DNA of 64,000 bases from Pythium myriotylum (GCA_023091665.1 JALJCQ010000003.1:62001-126000); one strand, 5' to 3'. Positions 10,121-21,261 are shown, counted from the stretch's first letter. Made by a program: numbers and translations. Notes: generated by a model from the letters alone, not told the origin.

Positions 10121-11002
10121 ATGGTCTTCTTCTTCAACCGTCTCAAGTCTGTCCGGGGCGACGTCGCCGTCATCACTGGTGGTGCCATGGGCATCGGACG
10201 CCTCATGGCGCTCAAGTTCGCCAAGCTCGGCGCCCACGTCGTCATCTGGGACCTCAACGAGAAGCTCGGCGCGCAGGTAGTTGACGAGATCAAGGCACTC
10301 GGTCCCAACACGCCTACGGCCCATTTCTACAAGGTCGATGTCACCAACCGTGAGCTCGTGTACAAGACCGCGGAGGATATCAAGACGAAACTCGGTGGCG
10401 CCGATATCCTTGTCAACAACGCCGGCATCGTCGGGGGTAAGCCCATCCTTGAGTGCGTCGATGCGGTCGTCGAGAAGACCATGGATGTGAACGCGACTTC
10501 CCACATGTGGACGCTCAAGGCCTTCCTGCCTCATATGATCCGCAACAACAAGGGCAACGTCGTGTCGATCGCTTCGGCCGCCGGCATCTTCGGCTGCGCT
10601 GGTATGGTCGACTACTGCGCCTCGAAATACGCAGCCGTTGGGATTATGGTGAGTCTGCGCCAGGAGCTTCAAGCAATGGGCAAGGACGGCGTGCACTGTA
10701 CGCTCGTGTGTCCGTCGTTTATCAAGACAGGCATGTTCGAAGGCGTGACACCGCCCAAGGGCACCGACTGGTTGACCCCTGAGTACGTGGCCGAGAGCGT
10801 CGTCACGGCTGTGCGTCGAGACCAGTGGCGCGTGCTGCTGCCGGCATCGCTTTCCATCTCCGAGGCCATGATTGTGCTCATGCCTGACTGGTTCACGGTC
10901 TGGTTGGGCAAAATCATGCAGACGGGGGACTCGATGAAGACATTCAAGCAGACGCGTCCGCACGCGGCGATCGCCGAAGAGGGTAGCAAGAAGACTGAGT
11001 AG
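10121..11002 (+). CDS. Short-chain dehydrogenase/reductase, paralogue 4
   Basis: 293-aa SDR starting MVFFFNRLKSVRGDV, with TGGAMGIG, IWDLN, NNAG and the Ser...DYCASK catalytic site intact. It differs from paralogues 2 and 3 at most silent sites, except for sharp islands of identity, for example about 75 nt around the cofactor loop (GCCATGGGCATCGGACGCCT onward) and around RNNKGNVVSIASAAGIFG. It keeps the PPKG insertion also found in paralogue 1 (LPKG), so that is probably the ancestral state lost in 2 and 3. Confidence 0.92.
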   Translation: MVFFFNRLKSVRGDVAVITGGAMGIGRLMALKFAKLGAHVVIWDLNEKLGAQVVDEIKALGPNTPTAHFYKVDVTNRELVYKTAEDIKTKLGGADILVNNAGIVGGKPILECVDAVVEKTMDVNATSHMWTLKAFLPHMIRNNKGNVVSIASAAGIFGCAGMVDYCASKYAAVGIMVSLRQELQAMGKDGVHCTLVCPSFIKTGMFEGVTPPKGTDWLTPEYVAESVVTAVRRDQWRVLLPASLSISEAMIVLMPDWFTVWLGKIMQTGDSMKTFKQTRPHAAIAEEGSKKTE

Positions 11003-11308
11003 AGACACCTTGGAGCGGGTAGTCTAGCAAACACGTTGAGCTTTCTATCTGTACTCATACACGTCTCTACTTCACAAACACGTTCGTGACTTTATTTGTT
11101 GCCTTCGTCAGAGAGTAGAACGGTGATGTCCTCGGTCGGTGAAGCGAACGACTTTTGCGCAGCAGCATCAAGGTGAAAAAGCAAAGTTCTATGCTCTTGT
11201 TCGTGACGAACGTTGTTGCCGAGTGGAGCAATTCCACCGGGTTCTTCTCAGGGAATATTCACACCGTGACACGGATGGTCAAGATCCACGTTGTCGCGTG
11301 GCGATGTG
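11003..11308. other. Convergent intergenic region
   Basis: 306 bp between the 3' ends of dehydrogenase 4 (plus) and the receptor-like kinase (minus). No gene seen. Confidence 0.4.
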
Positions 11309-13783
11309 TCACTTCGCTCCGTCATCGCATTCCTCGGTGGCAAACTTGTTCAGACGCTCGAAGATCTCGTTAGTAGAAGGCCGCTTGGCAGGATCAAACG
11401 CCACACACTCGTCGACGAGCTGTCTTACGACAGCTGGGCAATCGGCCGAGGGTTCAGGACGCAGCCTCCCTGTACTCACAAGCATCGCAATCTGAGCCCC
11501 TCTCGCCAATATGCCTCGGTCACTTGTGTGGTCTGCAAACCCAACATACGGGTGAGTGCACTTGTCGAGCTCCACTAACAGCACACCAAACGAGTAAACG
11601 TCAGCTTCGACACCATATCGCTCGCCGCGCAGCACTTCCGGTGCGATCCATGCGGCTGTGCCCACTTCGCCTGTCATTGTTTGGCTCAACTCGATCTCGC
11701 GGCTGATTCCAAAGTCACTTAGCTTGGCGTTCCCTCTTCTGTCCAGTAGCACGTTCTTGGCCTTGAGATCGCGGTGAATGATTGGTGTTTCGAAGGCGTG
11801 CAGGTACGCTACGCCTTCAGCGATGTCACACGCCATCGCAAGTTTGGCCTTGAAGCCGGCCCAGCGAGCAAGCCAGTCGCTGCGGTGGTGCCGCAACGCT
11901 GCGTGGAGATCGCCGCCGGCCATGAACTCGATCACTGCTGCTACGTCCGCAAGACTCGTCCACGTGACGCCCAGGAACGACACGATGCGCGCGTGGTCGA
12001 GGCTCGCGGACAGGCGGATCTCCCCTAGAAACTGCGCGAGCACCTTGTCATCGCGCCACTTGCCTGGAAGCATCCGTTTGACCACGACGACCTGGCCGCG
12101 GTACTCGGCCTTGTAAATGACACCGAAGCCTCCACGCGCAATCACGCGGCCCAATCGAATCTCGCGCTCGTCCAGACGCTTGGCCTGCAACGCGCGGTCA
12201 TTGCGCACGTCATTGGTAAAGTACCCGAGCGTTGAAGATGCTTCACCTCCCGAGTTGGATTGGTCGGCCTGGGTAGTTTGCTTGTCCTCCTCCCCATCAC
12301 CTGCCCCACTGCGCGAGCGGGCGTAGAGACGAAACGCGAGCAGCAGCACAAGAACCGCCGCGATGCCTCCGCCGACCGCGATTGCAACCACTGGTGTCGA
12401 AGACGAAGACGCTTTTGTTGTTGATTTCGCCGGCGGCTGGATCGTTGAGGGCTCGCTTGAAGTCTTGGGTCTCCCTGTCGGCCTCGTGCTTAGGTCTTCC
12501 CCTGTCCCACTGTCGACGCTGTCGCTGCTGCTACGACCCGACTGCCCTGAGTTGACCAGAGGTATGCCTGAAGAATTGCTGGGTGAAGGAGCGTTAGAAC
12601 TCGGAGAGGGCGATCCTGACTGGGACCCCGGGGCAATTGTCGTGGTAGAAGGCGACTTAGTGGACGGTGAAGGCGCCGCGGTCGTGCCACCCCCGCTCCC
12701 CGAGGACCCTGAGTCTTTGGGGGGCGCAGAAGTTGTCGAGACGGGTGCAGCAGGCTGTGCATTGGCTCCTTGCCTGTATCGCTTGGTGAATTGTGCGTCT
12801 GGTCAAGAAAGAGTAAGCGGTGAATAAAAGGATCAGGTGTCGACAACCGCAATGAGTGTTTCCTCACCGCTAATGACGCACACGGCTTCCGAAGCAACCG
12901 AAATGCGGTTGACGATTTCAAGACGAGCCGTTCGGTCCGAACACGTCCCCGATCGGGCAGTTGTTGAGACTCTCATGAACGATTTAAGGCGTCCAAAGTC
13001 TGTTTCTTGCAACTCAATTTCGAGGGGATCTTGTGTCACTGAGAAGCTATTGCAGACAGATAACAACAACGCATTAGCAATAGAGCATTTGGGTGTTCAG
13101 GCCGACAGGGTCACTCACATAGTAAAAGCGTTAATGGATGCCGGGAATCGACAACCACGGATCGTGCGGAGATGGCAAGTTCCGCACTCCCTTTTACGAG
13201 AGAATCAAATCACAACGTAGCGTTAGCAAGTTGGTCCGTTGTTGAAAGTTAGCATGGACATACAGGGTCGTGAGCGAGCTGGGAAAGTCGAGGTTCTCCA
13301 TTGTCGTGAGCTGCTTGTTATCCCCTAGGGTGCTATACTATCTTTGAGACATTCGAACAATAAGAGAAGCGCCATCGATTCCACTTACAGCAACCGGAGT
13401 CCCTGTGGAACCATCGCCGGCTCAACCGCCGAGATTGCCGTGCCGGACAGCACCCTGAGAGTTGAATAAGTCTCCGTTAGTTACTGTCCGAAAAACGGAA
13501 AACGAAAGGCGTACAGCAAGGTCGTGTCGCTTGGCAGGCTTATCACACGGGCGACAGCAGGGTCGACAACGTCGAGCCGCGTGTAGCCTTCAGACTCTAC
13601 AAGCGCCAGCACTTGGACATCACACGAAGGCGAGACGATCCAGGCCTCACGAGCTGGTTTGGACTTGGAGGCCATGAGCGTGGGCACGCCGGGCGGCTCG
13701 CTCCCCGTGGAGGAGCATGGTGCTGCCTCCGCCACTCCCGCAACGATCAACAAGCTCCATGAAGCGAGAAACAGGCGGCGCAT
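11309..13783 (-). CDS. LRR receptor-like TKL protein kinase (active-looking)
   Basis: Single-pass receptor-like kinase, 714 aa in six exons: 13783-13515, 13454-13389, 13332-13264, 13190-13119, 13046-12868, 12798-11309. Exon 1 encodes a signal peptide (MRRLFLASWSLLIVAGVAEA) and an N-cap; exons 2-4 (66, 69, 72 nt) each encode one leucine-rich repeat; exon 5 is a Cys-containing cap. The last exon has a Ser/Thr/Pro-rich stalk, a membrane helix (about 355-375) and the kinase. Kinase features are a glycine loop (ARGGFG), Lys459 in VVVVK, HRDLKAKN (Asp562), DFG (Asp580) and APE, all intact and TKL-like. The first four introns are phase 2, the last phase 1. The start is the ATG at 13783, since the ORF upstream begins with TTG. 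It sits head to head with a pseudokinase paralogue. Ligand unknown. Confidence 0.82.
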
Positions 13784-14306
13784 CTGGGACAAACAGCTTC
13801 TGGTGCTGGTTGGATAGGAGAGGAACCTCGACTGAAGCTGGCACCCAAAACCCTGACCACTCTGGTCACAGTTGTTTCAGGTTTGAAATGCCACATCTGG
13901 GAGAAGCAGGCTGGCTCTAGGATGGCACAAGTGGAAAGCATTGGATAGCCAGCAAGTCTCGAGTCGCGTCGTGCAAGTACCGAATACTGTACTGTTCATG
14001 CGAACCTGGAGCGAGGATCTTGGGCCACGTGCACGAAACTAGGAGCTCACAAAGAGCTGGAATCACTTGAAAATCTCGAGTAAATCCAGCCCTTTGTGAG
14101 CTGCTAATCGCCTCGACGCAAATGTATCTTCCACGTCCAGCTGGATTCTGTGATATTTGGGCAAGTGTTTCCGCTCACAACCGAGCAACGAGATACAGCC
14201 TGTCTCTATCCCCGAGAACTGACCCCTAGCCTTCGACTGGATTCTCGCCCCACGCTGTTTTCGAGGCTCGTCCACCTTGTCATTTCCAAGGTCTCTAGTC
14301 GTCGCC
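13784..14306. promoter_or_regulatory. Shared upstream region of the divergent receptor-like pair
   Basis: About 520 bp between the two divergent paralogues. Too short for two independent promoters with upstream genes, so co-regulation is plausible. No named element recognised; a missing 5' exon of the plus-strand gene could also lie here. Confidence 0.4.
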
Positions 14307-17100
14307 ATGCACCAAGCTGAGAATGCTAGCGACTGCAGGTCGGCCGGGGTCGTACCACCAGTGGTACCGACGCTCATGGCCTCCAAAGACAAGCCTGCAA
14401 CCGAGGCCTGGATCGCGTTCCCCGACTGCCGACTCGTACGCGTGCCCACCCGCATTCACCGAGACATTGACGGTCCTGCGGTTAGTCTCCGCGCACTTGA
14501 AGATGACTTCGCCGGGTTCGAGCGCGTCGAGAGTGTGCCAAGTGACCTCGAGTACATGTGCGTGGCCCTAAGTTGTCTCTCTCGCAAGTCGACCTCTTTT
14601 TCACTGTTATTCTCTCCTGCAGGCGTATCCAATACGTTAATTTGACTGGTCCCGTCGACCTCACGAATGCCAAGCGGTTGCGAATAGTGTATGCAAACTC
14701 ACAGACCAGTCTTGCGAGCACAAGTTACACTGATTTTGATTGATCCGCAGCGAAATTTTCGACTCGATCACGACTAGCGAACTCAAGCTTAAGCTTCCGG
14801 ACAGCGTCAAGTACTTGTGAGTCGACGAGCTCGCTCTCCACAGAAGCAGGGGCTTATGAACATGTCTTCTCCCAGATTCCTGACTGACCCACGCTTGGCT
14901 TCAATTAAGAACATCGAACTTCCGCCGGGCCTCACGGAACTGTATGTGGCTGCGATCTTCTGGTTGTTAGTGTCGGTTGACTGACCTTTCGTTTTCCACC
15001 CAGCCACCTTCCCCGCTGCAATTTGCGCAGCGTCGACTTCGAGATTCCATCAAAGATTAAGCTGCTGTACGATTTCCACTTATCACGATCGCTCATTCTC
15101 GGATCCAACTAATCGCCACCACCACAGAAACTTGGGAGGAAATCCCCTCACGTCGCTCGAACGCATTAACTTCCCCGACTCTATCGATTACCTGTACGAG
15201 AATCACACCTGTTGTATTGTTGAGAAGATACTAACGTGTGCACATAGAATGCTATCGCAGACATTCGTGACCATCGTGCGAGGGTGCAAGTTCCCGTCGT
15301 CGCTGAAGACGTTGTATGTTCGAGTCATGCGGCTTCCTCACGGATTTTGCATTTTGGCTCATAACTCATAATGTAGGATTATGGAAGGGCCCAAAATCAC
15401 AACTTTTGAGATTCGCGAGTCAGACGTAAAGATCTTTTCCAGTCTAGAGGAGGCCTTCGCCGAAGTCAGTGTAACGAGCTGCTCCGACCCGACTGCCCGA
15501 CTGACGAAGATCGGAAAATGGTCAGCCTGTGTCATCAGTGGTGAGTCCCTTGCTGTTTGACGCCATCATACCAGTAAATAACTCTTTGCTCATTACTTCT
15601 GATGCAGATTCTCGCTTCGACGAGTTGTACAGTGGACCGGTTTCAGATTCAAGTGACAGTAGCGAAGCAGGGTCAATGCCTGACATCTCGACCTCAACTC
15701 CAGCACCTAGTTTCACCAATACCAAGACCCCTTCCACAACACCGACGGCACCACCTACACTTCCCTTGGTACCTCCAACTCCTCCAGCCTCTACCATCAC
15801 GCTGCCGCAGGTCAAAGTCACAACAGAGCCTACGAAGTCGCCAAACGTCTTATCTGAGCCCACCGTAAAGCCAGCGACAATTCGTCCAACCACAGCTCCA
15901 ATTCCAGCACCGAGATCAAACGGACGGGATCCAACGCTGCCATCGAGTGCTCCCAGCTCTCCATCCCCATCAAGTACCGACAGCTCCATAAGTTTGCAAT
16001 CTTCATCACTTACGCGCACGACTATGGTCGTTACTGCCAGCGTCTTCGCTGTACTCACACTTTTGTTCATTTTACTGCTTTGTCGCCGTCGTCGCCGGCG
16101 TATCGCATCCGCCAAGTCTTCCCACACGACGACCTCCGATTATACATCCCTCAACGACGAATCAGCCGATACGGCTATCGGTTTCCTGCCCAACGATGTG
16201 CGGGGTGACCCAATATTGATTGCGCTGCGGCTTACAAACGACGAAATCGTCCCCCAACGCACGCTTGCGACCGGCCCTTCAAGTGTCGTGACGCTCGCCT
16301 CGTACCGTGGTCGTGCAGTCGCTGTTAAGAAGCTGACTATTCAACACGACACAGAAACAGCACGATTCATGGCCGAGATTCGCATAGCTGCAAGCTTGGA
16401 CCACGATAAAATTGCGGCTTTTGTCGGCATTGCATGGTCCTCGGATACCGATCTTGCTTCCGTCGTTGCGTACATGCCTGGTGGGGACTTGGAGACTGCC
16501 ATTCGCAAACACAGCGTCGATTCATCGACTACGACTCACTGGTTGATGCGATGGGGACCTCCTCGCACTAGGTTCAAGAGCAAGCTTGCGATCGCATCCG
16601 ACGTAGCCGAAGCCCTCGTGTACTTACACTCGTTTCAGGCGCCGATTGTCCACGGCAGTCTTCGCGCGAAGGAAGTCTTGTTAGATGAGAGCGGAGGCGC
16701 GAAGCTCAGTACAACAGCAGTCTCCCGCGAGATGACACTGGACAGAGTCGTGGCAAGCGAGATCGGCGCTGTTGCTTGGCTAGCACCGGAGTTTCTACGC
16801 GGCGGCCCCATGACAGACAAAGGTGACGTTTATGCGTTCGGGGTGCTTCTCGTCGAGCTTGATCGTCACGAGCACCCCATAGCTGAGCATATTCGTGAAG
16901 GAGGTGAAAGCAAAACAAACACATCACTGGCCCTGGAGATCCAAGAGGGCTCACTGCGACCAACCGTTCGTCCAGACTGCCCGACCGATGTAGCGGAGCT
17001 AGCTAAGGAGTGTCTCGCAGAGGATCCAAACGACCGACCAACAGCAATGGAAGTGTCATACCGACTAAGAGTCGCGCGGAGACAGCTCGAGGGCCCCTAG
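14307..17100 (+). CDS. LRR receptor-like TKL pseudokinase
   Basis: Paralogue of the 11309-13783 kinase, about 766 aa in nine exons: 14307-14557, 14623-14688, 14751-14816, 14876-14941, 15004-15066, 15128-15193, 15248-15313, 15377-15540, 15608-17100. Exons 2-7 (five of 66 nt, one of 63) each encode one LRR ending in a P..x..L pattern such as LPDSVKYL or FPDSIDYL. Exon 8 matches the cap exon of the paralogue (SCSDPTARL). Then come a Pro/Thr/Ser stalk, a membrane helix (about 409-428) and a kinase fold. The ATP lysine is kept (VAVKK, Lys510), but HRD is HGS (618-620), the following Asn is Glu, DFG is TTA (638-640) and the glycine loop is lost, so catalysis is unlikely. APE is kept and the frame is intact, arguing for a selected signalling role. 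No signal peptide is visible at 14307, so a 5' exon may be missing. Confidence 0.78.
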
Positions 17101-17173
17101 ATCGTCGAAATCACCACGGCACAATGTCCTACGTAGAGCACAAATCCATACACCATGTTACAGAGTCGTTACC

Positions 17174-20100
17174 TTAAATCCTTGCTAGTTTCCAGGCTTT
17201 CAGCGCCTTCAGTGGACGCTTGGGTACCTTGCGATAGAACGCTGGCTGCGACGAGAGTGACGCCAGCAGTATGCTCGTAGATGAAGATCCGACTGGAGGC
17301 ATCCATCGTTCACTTGTGGTGCTGCCTCGGTCGACCTTCTCGATCTCGCCAGCCGACACAAGTTGTGCTATCGCTGTAGTGATTACGCTGAGCGACACGT
17401 CGCCGCTGGCCACCTCCGCGTCATTGACCACACCATCAACGATCTCTGTGATCGCAAACTCCCTCCGAAGGTCGATTCTGGATAAAATCGACTTCGCGAT
17501 TTGGTCGACCCGGGCCTGCGCCGACGGTGTCGCGAACTGGAGCACAGTGTCCTTGACCTTCGTGGCCTCAGACTGCGGTTCGATCTGCTCGCCTGTGATT
17601 TTGTTGGTTGTGAGTGGAGATACGTACATGCTGCTTCTCTTGTACTGATCGTCGCGGTAGTACATCACGCCTTCGTACTCAAACGAGAGCGTCGAAGAGT
17701 CTGACGTGTACGTCTTGCGTAGCTGACCCGTGCTGGCGTAGAGCAGTTCTGAATAGCTGAGCTTGCCTCGTTTGGATCGTACAGATGCGCCTCCAGTGGT
17801 GGACGAGCCTCCGACTTGCCCCGGCATCGGGTACCAATTTTGAGAGCTCGGCAGCGGCGAGGCATCCACAGGCTCTTGGTCTTCTTCCTGCGGCAGCGAG
17901 CAGCTCGCTCGTGAGGGGTCCCAGTGGTTCATCGAGCAGTACCACTTGTCTGGCAGTGTCGACGACTTAATGTGAGCGGGCAGCTTACGCCACTTAAGGC
18001 ACTTCTCGCATTGGGCCCACTCGAGCACCACACTCTTGACTCCCGTCAGTCCCACTTTGCTGCGGGCGTCATCTGTCACGCTTGTTTGAGACGATGAATT
18101 GGCAGCCGCGGCACTCGCGGCTGAGGCTGCTGCAACATGGGCAGTGGGAGTCGAGGTCTTCCCGCTCTTGCTCGGCTTCGAACTTGGTTGCTTGGTCGCG
18201 CTCTCCGGATTCTGGTTTGGTGGCAACGCTGACAGGTCCTGGGCCGAGTCAGAAGACTTAAGACGCTTCGCTGGGCGTGTGGAACTCGGTTTCTTTGACT
18301 GGCTCTTGGATAAGTACGCCTCCACCTCGGGCGGGTTCGGTGCTGAGCAGCTCGCAAGCTCGGGTGCCCATGTGTTGAGACTGCAGTACCACGCACTTGG
18401 CAACGTGTTGGCGCTCGAGGGCACCACACGCCATTTAGCACAATTTTTGTTGTCGCACTGCACCCAGTTGACCTCCCCGTATTTCTCCTTCAGCTTGAGC
18501 TTGAGCTTACGTTTCTTCGAGTCCTTGTCCGCCTTCTTCGCCTGCTTGCTTTTGTCTTTGTCACCCGTGCCAGCATCACTTGCGGGAGTGCTGGCGTCGA
18601 CAGTAAGAACGTCTGGTGCGCTAGAATGCTTGGTCAGTTTGGCTTTCTTTGGGGCAGGCGTAGACACTTCGCCACTCGCACTCGCCCGTTTTGATGGTCG
18701 AATCTTCTTGGTTTCGACGACCTCCTCGGGCACCTCGCACGACGCAAAGGCTTTGTTCCAAGAGTTCATCTTGCAGTACCACGTCTCAGGCATCGCATCC
18801 AGATCAATCTCCTTGGGCACGGTTCGCCACTTCTTGCATTCGTCGCACTGAACCCACTTCGCCTCGTCTTTCGGCTGCTGCCCTTCACCCTCCTCGTCAC
18901 CTCGTTCTGTTCTTTCGTCTCCTTTTCCCTTGCGTTTCTTCTTGCTCTTCTTCGATCGGCTTGAGCTACCAAGCTTTTCTTTCGCGATTTCGGCCGCGTT
19001 CCGCCCAGAGCTGCGAGCCTTTGCAGACTGAGAGCCACTGCCGCTGTCGTCACCTCCATCGTCGCCTTCGTCGCCATCACTTGCCGTACCTTTCCCCATG
19101 GACGCTGTTGGGGGAGGAATCTCAACGCGAAGTGGTTCCAGCTCATCCTCCACACGTGAGTCTACACGATCTCGAGTTTCCTCGGTGGCGGGGGAGGTGT
19201 TGCCTTCGTTATCTTCTTGGCGAGCAGCCGGCTCACTCAAGGTTTCTTCGTGTTTGACAGTAACTGAAATCACTTCTGGGGCCGTCTCCTGGCTTGGCTC
19301 TGAAATATTTTCAGTCTTGCTCTGGCCCGATTCGGCAGCAGGAGGCTGCGGCGGTGACGCAGGAGGCTTAAGTTCTTCAGTACTCTTCGTCTCCGGCTGC
19401 TCACCAAGCGACTTCGGCTCGTTATCTTCCTCATCACGCTTGCTAGGCCTTTCTTCGTCGGTGATCGTTGGTTTTGCATCACTTGTGGGCTTGGCTTGCT
19501 CGTCTTGATGTGGATCTTTCTTCACGATCACCGCCGCCTCCTTCTCCTCAAGCTCATCTTCCGAAGCCGTCGCCGCCGACCGATTGTCTGCATCCTCATC
19601 GTCCTCTCCCTTGCCGCTCTTTGAAGGTTTCTTGCTCTTCTTGTCTTCCTTGTCGTCCTCCTTGCTGCTGCGTTTCTTGTCTTTCTTGCGTTTCTTCTTT
19701 TTCTTCTTCTTGTCTTTCCTGTCCTTCTTGCTACTCGCGTGCTTCTTGCCGTCGCCGTCATCGTCGTCGTTCTCTTCTGTGCGCGGCGACGAGGCTGCGA
19801 CCGATAGCGCGTCCGCTGACGCCACGCGCTTTAGCGCTGGCAGAACCTTGGTCTCGCTGGGCTCTTTCTTGGTCTTGTCCTCGTCCACGGACTCGTCCTT
19901 CACAGCCGATGTCGACGGCGGAGGCGGTGCAGGCGCGTCGCCTTCGTGCTTGGGACAGATGATGCGCTTGCCGGGGAGCGGCGTGACGCCCGAGCGCGGG
20001 AGGCAGCTCGTGTGGTAGGCCACGGGGCAGCGCGTGCATCGCACGGGCTCTTTCTTGGCGCCGCCCGACTGCTCGCACGCCGCGCACGTGTGGAGCGGGC

Positions 20101-20626
20101 AGATGAACCGCGAGCCAGCAATGCGCGCGAGCGGCAGCGTGGCGATGCAGTCCTGGTGGTAGAACTTGCCGCACGAGAGCGCGCGGCACTTGACGACCTC
20201 GCGCAGCGGCTCGCCCGAGGGCGCCGGCGCCTCGGCCGCGTCGGCGGCCACGACGCCCTTCTGCTTGCAGTGGAAGCAGACGTGCGTGCCGGCGACGCAG
20301 CTCGGGCACTTCCACGCGTCGCGCGCCGCCGCCGCCGGCGCGAGCTGGAGACACGCGAGGTGGAACGCCGAGACGCACGAGCCCGTGCAGACCACGAGGT
20401 CGCCGCCCTCGCGCTCGCAGACGCCGCAGATGTGGTCGGGCTTGGTGGTGGTCGTGGCAATGGTGGTCGTCGTCGTGGTAACGGGCGCCGGCTCGGGCTT
20501 GGGCTTGCCGGCCTGCTTGAGCTGGAGCTTCTTGCGCACTTTCTTGGTGATGATGACGCCGTCGTCGGAGCTGGCGCTCGAGTCGCTCTCGTACGAGGCC
20601 GCGTCCGCGTCGCCACGCGTCGCCAT
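17174..20626 (-). CDS. PHD-finger protein with three CW zinc fingers
   Basis: Probable nuclear chromatin reader, 1150 aa. Residues ~63-230 hold a cluster of PHD-type Cys/His fingers (HICGVCEREGGDLVVC, then CFHCKQKG, CAACEQSGG) arranged like the tandem PHDs of NSD-type proteins. A long Lys/Glu/Ser-rich disordered region follows (KKKKKKRKKDKK at about 300). Three CW domains come next, each W-x-Q-C...KWR..P...WYC..N.W....ASC, at about 588-620, 717-760 and 865-905; CW domains bind methylated H3K4. The C-terminal ~250 residues are conserved-looking but unassigned. I start at the ATG at 20626 (MATRGDADAASYESDSS); the open frame upstream begins with GTG. No methyltransferase domain is present. It converges with the pseudokinase gene at a 73-bp spacer. 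Confidence 0.85.
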   Translation of the reverse strand: MATRGDADAASYESDSSASSDDGVIITKKVRKKLQLKQAGKPKPEPAPVTTTTTTIATTTTKPDHICGVCEREGGDLVVCTGSCVSAFHLACLQLAPAAAARDAWKCPSCVAGTHVCFHCKQKGVVAADAAEAPAPSGEPLREVVKCRALSCGKFYHQDCIATLPLARIAGSRFICPLHTCAACEQSGGAKKEPVRCTRCPVAYHTSCLPRSGVTPLPGKRIICPKHEGDAPAPPPPSTSAVKDESVDEDKTKKEPSETKVLPALKRVASADALSVAASSPRTEENDDDDGDGKKHASSKKDRKDKKKKKKKRKKDKKRSSKEDDKEDKKSKKPSKSGKGEDDEDADNRSAATASEDELEEKEAAVIVKKDPHQDEQAKPTSDAKPTITDEERPSKRDEEDNEPKSLGEQPETKSTEELKPPASPPQPPAAESGQSKTENISEPSQETAPEVISVTVKHEETLSEPAARQEDNEGNTSPATEETRDRVDSRVEDELEPLRVEIPPPTASMGKGTASDGDEGDDGGDDSGSGSQSAKARSSGRNAAEIAKEKLGSSSRSKKSKKKRKGKGDERTERGDEEGEGQQPKDEAKWVQCDECKKWRTVPKEIDLDAMPETWYCKMNSWNKAFASCEVPEEVVETKKIRPSKRASASGEVSTPAPKKAKLTKHSSAPDVLTVDASTPASDAGTGDKDKSKQAKKADKDSKKRKLKLKLKEKYGEVNWVQCDNKNCAKWRVVPSSANTLPSAWYCSLNTWAPELASCSAPNPPEVEAYLSKSQSKKPSSTRPAKRLKSSDSAQDLSALPPNQNPESATKQPSSKPSKSGKTSTPTAHVAAASAASAAAANSSSQTSVTDDARSKVGLTGVKSVVLEWAQCEKCLKWRKLPAHIKSSTLPDKWYCSMNHWDPSRASCSLPQEEDQEPVDASPLPSSQNWYPMPGQVGGSSTTGGASVRSKRGKLSYSELLYASTGQLRKTYTSDSSTLSFEYEGVMYYRDDQYKRSSMYVSPLTTNKITGEQIEPQSEATKVKDTVLQFATPSAQARVDQIAKSILSRIDLRREFAITEIVDGVVNDAEVASGDVSLSVITTAIAQLVSAGEIEKVDRGSTTSERWMPPVGSSSTSILLASLSSQPAFYRKVPKRPLKALKAWKLARI

Positions 20627-20895
20627 GGGAGAGAGAGAGAGAAGGGGCTCGGCTGAGACGGGGAGGGCGAGCGCGGAGCTGCTCAGGAGCGCAGGGGCTT
20701 CCACGCCGAGCCGAGTCGTCGCGGCGGGCGTCTCGGAGTATATCGGAGTATGGGGAGGCCCCTCTTTGAAAACAGCAATCCCCGGAAGAGTGGCATGGGT
20801 GTGGACCACACATGACTACCGGGTCGCCCATCGGAGAGCTCCGGCCTTCCAGAGTGGGTGGGCCACAAGAGAGTGATCAAGGGACGACAGGGATC
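20627..20895. promoter_or_regulatory. Bidirectional promoter region
   Basis: 269 bp between the divergent PHD/CW gene and the mitochondrial bS21 gene, with a short GA tract (gagagagagagaga at 20629-20642) just upstream of the PHD/CW start. Confidence 0.35.
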
Positions 20896-21261
20896 ATGCT
20901 CTCGACGTTTGTGTCGCGCGCCTCGACGCTGCGCTCGGCGGGCGCGCGCTCGATCTACGTGCGCGTGCGCGAGGGACAGGACGCCGAGCGCGTCGCGAGC
21001 CGCGTGCACGGCGTCATGAGCGAGGACGGCGTCTTCAAGAGCCTGCAGCTCAAGCGCTTCCACGAAAAGGGCACGACCAAGCGCAAGCGCAAGATCGAGG
21101 AGCAGACCATCCGCCACGCCAACCGACGGATCGGATCCATGATCGACTTCATCCTCAAGCGCAAGAAGTTGTACGTGGGTGCTGCCCAGGCGGCTGGTCG
21201 CTGGTGCTGTTGCCAAGGGGGCTGACGATGTGTGTGTTTGTGTATTGGCAGCGGTTTCTAA
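20896..21261 (+). CDS. Mitochondrial small-subunit ribosomal protein bS21m
   Basis: 94 aa in two exons: 20896-21170 and 21252-21261, with an 81-nt intron whose removal joins ...RKKF to GF-stop. Residues ~1-17 (MLSTFVSRASTLRSAGA) are Ser/Arg-rich without acids, a typical mitochondrial presequence. The body matches the S21 family: IYVRVREGQDAERV, then a basic helix ending FHEKGTTKRKRKIEE. bS21 binds near the 3' end of the small-subunit rRNA and helps initiation. The frame is open upstream from 20812, but the presequence marks the start at 20896. Confidence 0.85.
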
